DNA from: a bacterium 336/3 | GTDB lineage: Bacteria > Bacteroidota > Bacteroidia > Cytophagales > Thermonemataceae | DNA length: 64,000 nt | Direction: 5' to 3' | Assembly (NCBI GenBank): GCA_001281695.1 | Contig: LJIE01000001.1 | Coordinates: 564,107-628,106 of the forward strand | Shown: positions 28,146 to 35,920 of the stretch, piece by piece | Numbering within the stretch: position 1 is the stretch's first letter | Layout: the number at the start of each line of letters is the position of its first letter | Program-made: the position numbers and the translations under genes | The notes under the pieces: generated by a model | Seen by the model: the letters and a program-made list of their open reading frames with translations, nothing else | Databases searched by the model: none | What the model was told of the DNA's origin: nothing

Positions 28146-28694
28146 TTATTTTTTTGCTTTCTTTGTGGTTATAGGCTTAGGCTCACCCCTAAAAGCAGTA
28201 GCACCTACAACCGAAACTAAGAACAAAAGCATCATTTTAGCAGCGGATTCTTTGAACAAATATTGCCCAATAGTCAGACTTTTATATGAATTCATGAGGC
28301 TTTCATAATCTTTTTCTGTTTTAAGTCTAGCTATCCAAAGTTTTTTATTGGTAATGAGCTCTGTAATCCAGTCTTGTATATAAATATCCAAAATATTATG
28401 ATTGATACCATAAGTAATTAGCACCACCAAATTAAGTGATAAAAGCATCGTAAAACTTACCAGTGCTCCAAGTACCATACCTTCCTGAAAAATAAGCGTT
28501 TTGTTATTGACCTTGAGTTTGTAGTACAGCATAGCCCATACAGGAAATCCTAAGAAAAAAAGCCAGTCAAAGCCTTTGGGTACACTATTGAGAGGGTTTT
28601 TGTAAAATAGCATTATCAATGTAAGAAATAATGCAACAGAAAAGCTACTGACTAATGCAGTAGCTATCAGAGTTCTAAAGAATGTTTGTTTCAT
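28146..28694 (-). CDS. DUF4199-family membrane protein
   Basis: A 182-residue protein with about four membrane helices (residues about 8-30, 43-60, 70-97, 148-168) and a basic C-terminus ending in TTKKAKK. The pattern 'NKTLIFQEGMVLGALVSFTM' matches DUF4199 proteins of Bacteroidota, whose function is unknown. It lies 7 bases after purQ, so it is probably in the same transcript. Confidence 0.72.
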   Translation of the reverse strand: MKQTFFRTLIATALVSSFSVALFLTLIMLFYKNPLNSVPKGFDWLFFLGFPVWAMLYYKLKVNNKTLIFQEGMVLGALVSFTMLLSLNLVVLITYGINHNILDIYIQDWITELITNKKLWIARLKTEKDYESLMNSYKSLTIGQYLFKESAAKMMLLFLVSVVGATAFRGEPKPITTKKAKK

Positions 28695-28701
28695 TTAATT
28701 G

Positions 28702-29388
28702 TTAAATATGAGCTAAAACAGATTCAAAAAATGCTCTTCCATCTGTATTTCCTAAAAGAGTATTGGCTGCTCTTTCAGGGTGAGGCATCATTCCAAAAAC
28801 GTTTTTTGTTGCATTACAAATACCAGCAATGTTTTCTAAAGAACCATTGGGGTTGGATTCATCAGAAATATTACCGTTCTCATCACAATAACGGAATAAT
28901 ACTTGCCCATTATCATTGATGCGTTTAATTACATCTTTAGGTGCATAATATCTGCCTTCTCCATGAGCAATAGGGATTTTATAAGCTTTTTTAGGAGATA
29001 AATCTTTGGTAATAATTGAATCTTTTGTTTGTGGTCTTAAGTAAATATTTTTACAAACATATTTCTGATTTGTATTGCGTAACAAAACGCCATCCACTAA
29101 ACCAGCTTCTGCTAAAATCTGAAAACCATTGCAAATACCCATGACGTATCCTCCTTTTTCAGCATGACGTACCACTTCATTCATAATAGGTGAGAAACGA
29201 GCTACAGCACCTGTACGTAGGTAATCACCATATGAAAAACCACCAGGTAATACTATAAAATCGCAACCATCTAAAGAAGTCTGTTTATGCCATAGTTTTA
29301 CCACTTTTTGCCCCATGAGGTCTTTGAGGGTATAAACCATGTCTTCATCACAATTAGAACCAGGGAATACAATTACACCAAATTTCAT
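28702..29388 (-). CDS. purQ: phosphoribosylformylglycinamidine synthase, glutaminase subunit
   Basis: A 228-residue protein from the ATG at 29388 (MKFGVIVFPGSNCDEDM). It shows the class I glutamine amidotransferase triad: nucleophile Cys in GICNGFQIL, and His and Glu in PHPERAA. 'FVLPGGFSYGDYLRTGA' carries the oxyanion region. It supplies ammonia to PurL in purine synthesis, in the cytoplasm. An upstream in-frame start at 29439 adds 17 residues not typical of PurQ. Separate PurQ and PurL are implied. Confidence 0.95.
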   Translation of the reverse strand: MKFGVIVFPGSNCDEDMVYTLKDLMGQKVVKLWHKQTSLDGCDFIVLPGGFSYGDYLRTGAVARFSPIMNEVVRHAEKGGYVMGICNGFQILAEAGLVDGVLLRNTNQKYVCKNIYLRPQTKDSIITKDLSPKKAYKIPIAHGEGRYYAPKDVIKRINDNGQVLFRYCDENGNISDESNPNGSLENIAGICNATKNVFGMMPHPERAANTLLGNTDGRAFFESVLAHI

Positions 29389-29559
29389 GATTTGAGAGAG
29401 TTTGAACGTGGACGTAAAATAACAAATTCTAACCCACAAATTGAAATATTTATTTTAGAAAATCTGAAAACCTTTTAAAACCATTCTATACTTTTTATGA
29501 AAGATTATGATTGTTTGGTATTTTTTTTGTTGTTATAAATTATCTTATTTATCATAACT

Positions 29560-32103
29560 ATGACCTCTCCAACTGATTTAAAAATTAAAAAAGAAAGCCC
29601 TATTTACTATAAAGATACATTATTCTTGGTAGGTTTAGGGCTTCTTCTATTATGTGCTGCTGCGTTGCTTATTCCAGAACGTTCCAATGACCGAAATATT
29701 TTTCGACCAGTCATGTCCAATTACATTTTAGGGATTTATGTAACAATGGTTGGATATGGCATTGCATTAGTTTCTAAATACAAATTTCGTTTAGGAAGAA
29801 TTCCCCAAGAATATATTTTTCTGTGGGCTTCTATTGCCACTATCAGTTGTTTCGCTCTTAATATAGATATTAGAGTTTTTGAAGAATTGGAAGATTGGGC
29901 GGGCTATTATACATTTGGAGCTGTTGTGAGTTGTATTTTATATGCTTTTCGGTCATTGTTGCCAAAATCTATTCAATATATCTTGTATGCTTGTATGGGT
30001 GCAGGTTCACTTATGTTCTTTTATTTTGCATTTTATTTATTACCCTTTTATCCAATGTCTTTGGCTGGTTTTTGGGTAATGGGACTTTCTTTGCATACTT
30101 TCGTACCATTGGGACTTTCTTTGCAAGTATTTTTGGTCGGATACAAAGCCTATAAAAACAATCAAAAAGGGCTTGCCTATACAATGGCTGGAGGCTTTGT
30201 ATTGCCTTTTGTGGTATTTATAGTTTTTGTAAGTATGTTTGCTATGAAATATAGTCAGATTGCTAAAATTAGTAATCAACAATTTGTAAAAAATACCTTA
30301 GAGCCCAAAGATGATAAACCTATTTGGATAAAAATTGCTCAGAGACTAAATAATGACTGGTTTACAGAACAAGCTCTCAAAAAAGATTTCTTTTTTGTAA
30401 GACAAGATTGGGGCAGAGGATTTTCTTTAGACTTTTCTGATGGTTTTGAAAGAAAACACAACCCTATTTTGGTTATTTTAGACCTTATAACTACCAAACA
30501 TGCCTTAGATGAACATGAAAGCCGTAAAATTTTAGAAGCTATTCATGATAAAAGACATCATACAGAACAACGTCTTTGGACAGGAGAAAATCTATATACT
30601 AATCAAATTGTAACACAAGTAGAGCTTTATCCAGAATATAGACTTGCTTACACAGAAAAAACATTTCAAATAGAAAATAGACTCGAAGATAACTTTCGCT
30701 CATCGACAGAAGAAGCTCTCTATACATTTTATTTACCTGAAGGTGGCGTAGTTACATCTCTTTCTTTGTGGATTAATGGAAAAGAAGAAAAAGGATATTT
30801 AACCTCTAAAAGCAAAGCCGACTCAGCTTACAAAGCTATTGTAGGAGTAGAGGTCAGAGACCCTGCTTTGGTGCATTGGCAAGAAGGAAATAGCGTTACT
30901 GTGCGTGTTTTCCCTTGTACACCTGAGCAAAAAAGACAATTTAAGATAGGTGTTACAGCACCTCTTAAAAAAACAGATAAAGGTTTGGTCTATCAAAGTC
31001 TTTATTTTAAAGGAACAAAATTAAATGATACACAAGAATTTATTAGAATTATCAATGGTAAAAATTTTGTTCAAAATGCATCTTTCTTGAAATCTGAGGG
31101 ACAAAATTTAGAATACGAAGGAGATTTTAAAGGTTTTTGGGAATTAGAAATCCCTGAAAAACCCCTTAAAGCAACACAATTTGTGTTTAATGGAAAAAGC
31201 TATGAATTAAGTCCCTATCAAACACAATTTGTAAAACAGACCATTACTGATGTATACTTAGATATCAATGCTTTATGGACAGAAAAAGAGTATGAAGCTA
31301 TTCTTGAAGGAACGAAGGGAAAAAGAGTTTTCGTATTAAATCCTAATCCTATACAAATAACTTCCCAAAATGCTGAAAGTATATTTGAGAGCCTTCAAAA
31401 AGATAAATTTAGCATGTTTGCTTTTCATAAGTTGCCTCATACAGAAAACGTTTTAGTGATTGGCAAATCGGGAGTTATATCACCTAACATCAATGATGTA
31501 AAAAAAGATGAATTTGGTAAAAATCTAAAAGAGTTTTTAGGAGACTTGAAACAACCTATTCGTTATTGGAATTTAGATACTGAACTGACCCCATACCTCA
31601 AAACACTAAAAGAATTACGTGTTTTGGTTATAGAACAAAATGATTTAAATGGGTTTATTAAACAGTTGAAAAATGAAGAAGTGGCTCAATATCAGGAAAA
31701 TGAACAAACTGTAGTTTTGGAAAATGCTCAAATGAAAATCACAGAAAAAAATGCAGATACGACACAAAAAGTAGTTTCCGATGCCCCTGATCATCTACTC
31801 CGACTTTTTGCCTACAATGATTTGATGCGAAAAATTGGTAAGGATTTTTTTATTGAAAAACATATTAAAGAAGATTTGTTAAAACAAGCTCAGACAGCCT
31901 ATATTGTATCTCCACTTTCTAGTTTGATAGTTTTAGAAACACAAGAAGACTACAAACGTTTTGATATTCAGAAAAGTAAGAATAGTTTAGAAAATGCGAG
32001 CCTCAAAAATGCTGGTGCTGTACCAGAACCTCATGAATGGGCTTTGATAATTATTTTGGTGTTGAGTGTTTGGTTTTTCTATAGAAAAGGGTTTAAACTG
32101 TAA
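29560..32103 (+). CDS. XrtN-system VIT domain membrane protein with PEP-CTERM-like sorting tail
   Basis: An 847-residue protein. About seven membrane helices occupy residues 20-235. A soluble region follows with a VIT (vault inter-alpha-trypsin) domain at about 345-470 ('EALYTFYLPEGGVVTSL', 'SAYKAIVG.EVRDPALVHW'). The C-terminus has V-P-E-P (821-824), a hydrophobic helix at about 827-841, and the basic end YRKGFKL. That tail is a PEP-CTERM-type sorting signal. The gene lies 12 bases before exosortase N, its presumed processing enzyme. A 30-base in-frame duplication lies in one TM helix. Cell-envelope location is inferred; function is unknown. Confidence 0.88.
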   Translation: MTSPTDLKIKKESPIYYKDTLFLVGLGLLLLCAAALLIPERSNDRNIFRPVMSNYILGIYVTMVGYGIALVSKYKFRLGRIPQEYIFLWASIATISCFALNIDIRVFEELEDWAGYYTFGAVVSCILYAFRSLLPKSIQYILYACMGAGSLMFFYFAFYLLPFYPMSLAGFWVMGLSLHTFVPLGLSLQVFLVGYKAYKNNQKGLAYTMAGGFVLPFVVFIVFVSMFAMKYSQIAKISNQQFVKNTLEPKDDKPIWIKIAQRLNNDWFTEQALKKDFFFVRQDWGRGFSLDFSDGFERKHNPILVILDLITTKHALDEHESRKILEAIHDKRHHTEQRLWTGENLYTNQIVTQVELYPEYRLAYTEKTFQIENRLEDNFRSSTEEALYTFYLPEGGVVTSLSLWINGKEEKGYLTSKSKADSAYKAIVGVEVRDPALVHWQEGNSVTVRVFPCTPEQKRQFKIGVTAPLKKTDKGLVYQSLYFKGTKLNDTQEFIRIINGKNFVQNASFLKSEGQNLEYEGDFKGFWELEIPEKPLKATQFVFNGKSYELSPYQTQFVKQTITDVYLDINALWTEKEYEAILEGTKGKRVFVLNPNPIQITSQNAESIFESLQKDKFSMFAFHKLPHTENVLVIGKSGVISPNINDVKKDEFGKNLKEFLGDLKQPIRYWNLDTELTPYLKTLKELRVLVIEQNDLNGFIKQLKNEEVAQYQENEQTVVLENAQMKITEKNADTTQKVVSDAPDHLLRLFAYNDLMRKIGKDFFIEKHIKEDLLKQAQTAYIVSPLSSLIVLETQEDYKRFDIQKSKNSLENASLKNAGAVPEPHEWALIIILVLSVWFFYRKGFKL

Positions 32104-32115
32104 CCAATTAAATAC

Positions 32116-33435
32116 TTGAACACATTGAATCTTTCCCTTTCCCCAAAATATAAAATCCAATGGATATTTTTATTGCTTTGGGGAATATTGGGCATATATG
32201 CCTATTTCAATCAAATTCTTTTAGTATCTAACATATCTATTGTTGTTTTGTGTATAGCTCCTTTAGGGCTTACTACTCAAACTAAAACTTCATACCGATA
32301 TGCCCCCATCGTTATATTTTTTGCCATATTAGGTGTAATTCTTCAGGTTCGTACATTCTTTTATTTTGCATGGGTATTTACTGGCATTTTGTGGATAGAA
32401 ACATTTTTAGGAAAAACTAGTAAACTATGGTTTCTATTGCCTTTTATAGCTTCTCCAGTCTTCGACTACTTATTTTCGGTTTGGAGTTTTCCTTTAAAAA
32501 TAGGGATTTCAGAAGTTACAGCCATAGCTTTTAATAATTTAGGTTTAAAAGCATTTGCAGAAGGTAATGTAGTCATTTTGAGAGGAAAACATTTTACAGT
32601 AGATGATGCTTGTATGGGTTTAAAGCTTTTTTCACTTGCTTATCTCTTTAGTTGGATATTACTTGCTCTTATTGAAAAAAAACTACAAAAAGAGCTATCA
32701 TGGGTGTTCTTATCTAGTATTTTTATAGGAGTATTCTTCTTAAATATTTTTGCCAATTTTGTTAGAATATTGTTGTTAGTGTTCTTTCAGATTCCTCCAG
32801 AAAACTCTTTACATGAATGGATAGGAATAGCCTCTGTACTCGTTTACATCATATTGCCTATTGGAATCTTTATAAAATGGTTTTTTAGAAAAGAAAAACT
32901 TGTATATCAGGAGTTTATTAATAAATTTTCTGCAACTTCAAGGAAGCAATATGTTGTGTTTGGAGGTGTTTTTCTTATAGTACTTCTCATGTCTTTTTTA
33001 TTAAAGAGGCATGAGAACATTTTGATAAAGCATCAAAATATTGTTTTACAAATTCCTTTATTACAAAAAAAAGAACTCCCTAATGATATTATTCAATTTA
33101 ATAATGATAAGATTTTAGTTTACCAGAAACTCCTAAAAAACTTTTATAGTATAGAACATAGCCCTCTTATATGTTGGAAAGGAAGTGGTTACACCTTTGA
33201 GCAAGTCAAAAAAAGTAAAATAAATAATACAGAAATTTGGCTGGGTGTTCTTAGAAAGGATAATTCCCAACTATACACAGCTTGGTGGATGGATAATGGA
33301 GAAAAACAGTCTATACATTTATGGGATTGGCGTTGGCAATGGCTCAAAACAGGAAAACCTTATTATTTGCTCAATATTACAGCTAATAACGAAAAAGAAT
33401 TGATAGGTTTTATAGAAAAATGGATGAAAAAATAG
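32116..33435 (+). CDS. xrtN: exosortase N
   Basis: A 439-residue multi-spanning membrane protein with the exosortase triad: Cys166 (DDACMGLK), Arg217 (NFVRIL) and His233 (LHEWIG), in membrane helices at standard spacing. A C-terminal periplasmic domain of about 150 residues follows ('SPLICWKGSGYTFEQV'). The frame has no ATG before the catalytic Cys, so it must start at TTG (32116 or 32125). Exosortases cleave and transfer PEP-CTERM-like proteins at the membrane. The only visible substrate is the adjacent VIT protein, suggesting a dedicated two-gene system. Confidence 0.9.
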   Translation: MNTLNLSLSPKYKIQWIFLLLWGILGIYAYFNQILLVSNISIVVLCIAPLGLTTQTKTSYRYAPIVIFFAILGVILQVRTFFYFAWVFTGILWIETFLGKTSKLWFLLPFIASPVFDYLFSVWSFPLKIGISEVTAIAFNNLGLKAFAEGNVVILRGKHFTVDDACMGLKLFSLAYLFSWILLALIEKKLQKELSWVFLSSIFIGVFFLNIFANFVRILLLVFFQIPPENSLHEWIGIASVLVYIILPIGIFIKWFFRKEKLVYQEFINKFSATSRKQYVVFGGVFLIVLLMSFLLKRHENILIKHQNIVLQIPLLQKKELPNDIIQFNNDKILVYQKLLKNFYSIEHSPLICWKGSGYTFEQVKKSKINNTEIWLGVLRKDNSQLYTAWWMDNGEKQSIHLWDWRWQWLKTGKPYYLLNITANNEKELIGFIEKWMKK

Positions 33436-33459
33436 TATTTTTCATCAAAACATAGAATA

Positions 33460-34287
33460 ATGCTTACATCAGAACAAAGAGATTTTATCAAAAAGCAAGT
33501 TATTCAAGGAGAAAAAACAGCTCAAGAATGGTTAGATATTATTGACAATCTTTTAGAAAATTATACACACCATCTTGTGTGGCAAAAAAATGAAAGACTT
33601 AAAAATAAGCTATCCAAATGGCTTTTAATACTTTCTTGTATTATAAGTGTAATAGTTAGTTTTTTATTTTCTTGGTGGTTATTGTTATGTATTATACCTT
33701 CGTTAATTTGGTTTTTTCAAAGAAAAATGAATGATAGTTGGCTTTATTTTATTGTGCCTATAAAGGAGTTACCTAAAAAAATACCAGGGCTTAAATCTAT
33801 TATAAATGTTATAAGTAAAGAAGTGGCAGAAAATACAAAAATCAAAATTACTTATAAATTATATCCACCAATTAGCTACAATAATAGAATCTCTTCAACT
33901 CAAATTAAGAAAAATGGAGGAGAAGGACCTTTGAATATTTATAAAGGAGATAATTTTACTCTAAAAACGATATTTTTAGATAAAACCTCTATTAGTCTTT
34001 CTTTAGGTTTTTATATCAAACAAACGATTATAGTTAAGCGAAGTAGAAGTGGAAGACGTTATAAACGAAAAGAAAAGTATAAGAGTAAGATAATTTATAT
34101 GATAAAAATGGGTTTTCATGAGAAAATATATGTTCCCAAATCAAATATTGAAGTAGTTTCAAATAAAAAACGTTATGAGTTAAAATCTAAAAATGTAGAA
34201 CAAATATTTTCATCTGACATAAAACATCAATTCAACTTTATGTGGGAGCAAGTAGCCCAAATGTATGCCAAAATGAATAAATTATAA
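33460..34287 (+). CDS. hypothetical membrane protein downstream of exosortase N
   Basis: A 275-residue protein I do not recognise. A helical, charged N-terminus (about 1-50) is followed by a pair of membrane helices (about 54-86). The remaining 190 residues are a basic, beta-rich domain with runs such as KRSRSGRRYKRKEKYKSK. It lies 24 bases after exosortase N on the same strand and could be part of that transcript. The stop codon is directly adjacent, with zero spacing, to the convergent gene's stop. Confidence 0.65.
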   Translation: MLTSEQRDFIKKQVIQGEKTAQEWLDIIDNLLENYTHHLVWQKNERLKNKLSKWLLILSCIISVIVSFLFSWWLLLCIIPSLIWFFQRKMNDSWLYFIVPIKELPKKIPGLKSIINVISKEVAENTKIKITYKLYPPISYNNRISSTQIKKNGGEGPLNIYKGDNFTLKTIFLDKTSISLSLGFYIKQTIIVKRSRSGRRYKRKEKYKSKIIYMIKMGFHEKIYVPKSNIEVVSNKKRYELKSKNVEQIFSSDIKHQFNFMWEQVAQMYAKMNKL

Positions 34288-35022
34288 TTATTTAAACTGA
34301 TAATCACCATTTTTATTAATGCTGAAACTTAGCTCTTTATAGTTTTGGTGAAATTTATCATAACCCAATTTTAGATTCTCCCAAAATAAAGTGTGATGAG
34401 CATAATTGCTTTTATATTTTTTTATGTTTTCAGAGGTCATTTTAAACGGAAAAATATAAACGGGTATTTTGTTTTGCCCATTATTTTTAGCTTCAAGGGC
34501 ATAAATGTAAATTTCTTTGATTTTATTGTCTGTCATGGGCATGCAACCAATGGTTACACAAGACCCATGAATAAAAATATCTCCACCTAAATCCTTTGCT
34601 GTACTTTTAATTTTATCTGACTGATTTGGATAATTTACTCCTAACGAAAGATAATAACTGCTAGCAGGATTAAATCTATCTATATGATAAAAACCTTCAG
34701 GAACTTGATAATCGCCACTTTTTCTTTTAGGACCCAAATCTCCTGAACTGGCACAAATATCATAACTTATTAGCTTGCTGTATTGACTCCCTTTTTTATT
34801 TTTTACATAAATATCAAGCTGCTTTTCAGCTTTGTATGTCACAAAGAGAATGTGGATATCTTCTAGCTTTAAACCTTTTTCTGCAAGTTTTTTCTCAATA
34901 ATTTCTTTTTTCTCTTTATAAGCTGTTTTTACTCGATCTTTGGGTGCAGGTTTTTTTCTAAATGCCCACAAACCAAGACTTAACAATATGATAACTAAGA
35001 CAGTTATTCCAATAGGTTTCAT
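34288..35022 (-). CDS. L,D-transpeptidase (YkuD-like) family protein
   Basis: A 244-residue protein with an N-terminal membrane anchor or signal (MKPIGITVLVIILLSLGLWAF) and a catalytic domain. The motif IFIHGSCVTIGCMPM carries the conserved His and the nucleophile Cys (S/T-x-G-C). The substrate-loop region 'SGDYQVPEGFYHIDRFNP' is typical of YkuD-type enzymes. Family members form 3-3 crosslinks or attach proteins in peptidoglycan. The Cys motif is slightly variant (VTIGC). It faces lspA divergently with 114 bases between. Confidence 0.82.
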   Translation of the reverse strand: MKPIGITVLVIILLSLGLWAFRKKPAPKDRVKTAYKEKKEIIEKKLAEKGLKLEDIHILFVTYKAEKQLDIYVKNKKGSQYSKLISYDICASSGDLGPKRKSGDYQVPEGFYHIDRFNPASSYYLSLGVNYPNQSDKIKSTAKDLGGDIFIHGSCVTIGCMPMTDNKIKEIYIYALEAKNNGQNKIPVYIFPFKMTSENIKKYKSNYAHHTLFWENLKLGYDKFHQNYKELSFSINKNGDYQFK

Positions 35023-35136
35023 AAAATCTATTTTTAACTTTTTTGCACAAAAATCTTTCCAAAGAAACAGAATATTAGAAAAAATAACGTTTCTATTATA
35101 AAAATGTACTAAATTGCGACCATTTTAAAAAATACA

Positions 35137-35772
35137 ATGAAATACTTAAAATATGTAGGCATAGCCATTTTGGTTTTGTTATTAGACCAAGGCTCTAAAA
35201 TGTGGGTGTATAACAATATGCACTTAGGTGAAGAATTCCCATTTTTGGGAATTTCATGGCTCAAAATCCATTATACCCTTAACGAAGGAATGGCATTTGG
35301 AATCAAACTACCTGCCCCTTATGGAAAGATAATACTCTCTCTATTTAGACTTGTTGCTGTTACAGCTATTGGATTCTATTTGCGAGGGCTTATTACAAAA
35401 CAGGCTCATTGGGGTTTGCTGGTAAGTCTTACTTTCATTATGGCAGGAGCTTTAGGAAATGTAATAGATGGTACATTTTATGGTGTTTTCCTGAAAAACA
35501 ATGTGATAGTGGATTCTCCAACACCTTGGTTTCATGGAAAAGTAATAGATATGATTTTCACTGACTTCTGGCAAGGTATTTTACCCAATTGGATACCTAT
35601 TTGGGGAGGGGAATATTTTGCTTTTCCCATCTTTAATATAGCAGACTCGTCTATATTTGTTGGAGTTGTGCTTATTCTACTTTTCCAAAGAAGATTTTTT
35701 GCACATGAGCAAACTGAAGATATAGAAATTCAAAAGACAGAGGAATCTGTGAGTAGTCAGAAAAATATATAA
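35137..35772 (+). CDS. lspA: lipoprotein signal peptidase (signal peptidase II)
   Basis: A 211-residue membrane aspartyl protease with four helices. Conserved blocks: 'LLDQGSKMWVYNNM', 'NEGMAFG', GALGNVIDG (first catalytic Asp) and FNIADSSI (second catalytic Asp). It is longer than E. coli LspA (164 aa), with insertions before the last helix, as is common in Bacteroidota. It removes signal peptides from prolipoproteins; several lipoproteins, including porW next door, depend on it. A terminator follows. Confidence 0.93.
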   Translation: MKYLKYVGIAILVLLLDQGSKMWVYNNMHLGEEFPFLGISWLKIHYTLNEGMAFGIKLPAPYGKIILSLFRLVAVTAIGFYLRGLITKQAHWGLLVSLTFIMAGALGNVIDGTFYGVFLKNNVIVDSPTPWFHGKVIDMIFTDFWQGILPNWIPIWGGEYFAFPIFNIADSSIFVGVVLILLFQRRFFAHEQTEDIEIQKTEESVSSQKNI

Positions 35773-35800
35773 TTGAACTATAAAGAAATTAACAAATAAA

Positions 35801-35837
35801 AATAGTTGGGTTTTCATTGAACTCAACTATTTTTTTA
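35801..35837 (+). terminator. Rho-independent terminator of lspA
   Basis: A 12-bp stem pairs 35801-35812 with 35820-35831 (one G.T pair), loop 35813-35819, followed by seven Ts. Confidence 0.88.
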
Positions 35838-35865
35838 TTGTATTGAGTTTTACAAATTGGTGTAA

Positions 35866-35898
35866 TTTTTGATAAAACTTTATTTTAATTTATATTTG
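35866..35898 (+). promoter_or_regulatory. Bacteroidota-type promoter of porW
   Basis: TTTTTG at 35866-35871 and TATATTTG at 35891-35898 match the Bacteroidota -33 (TTG) and -7 (TAnnTTTG) elements with a 19-base spacer. The ATG follows 22 bases later. Confidence 0.7.
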
Positions 35899-35920
35899 CT
35901 TTTCAAAATCAATGATTTAA

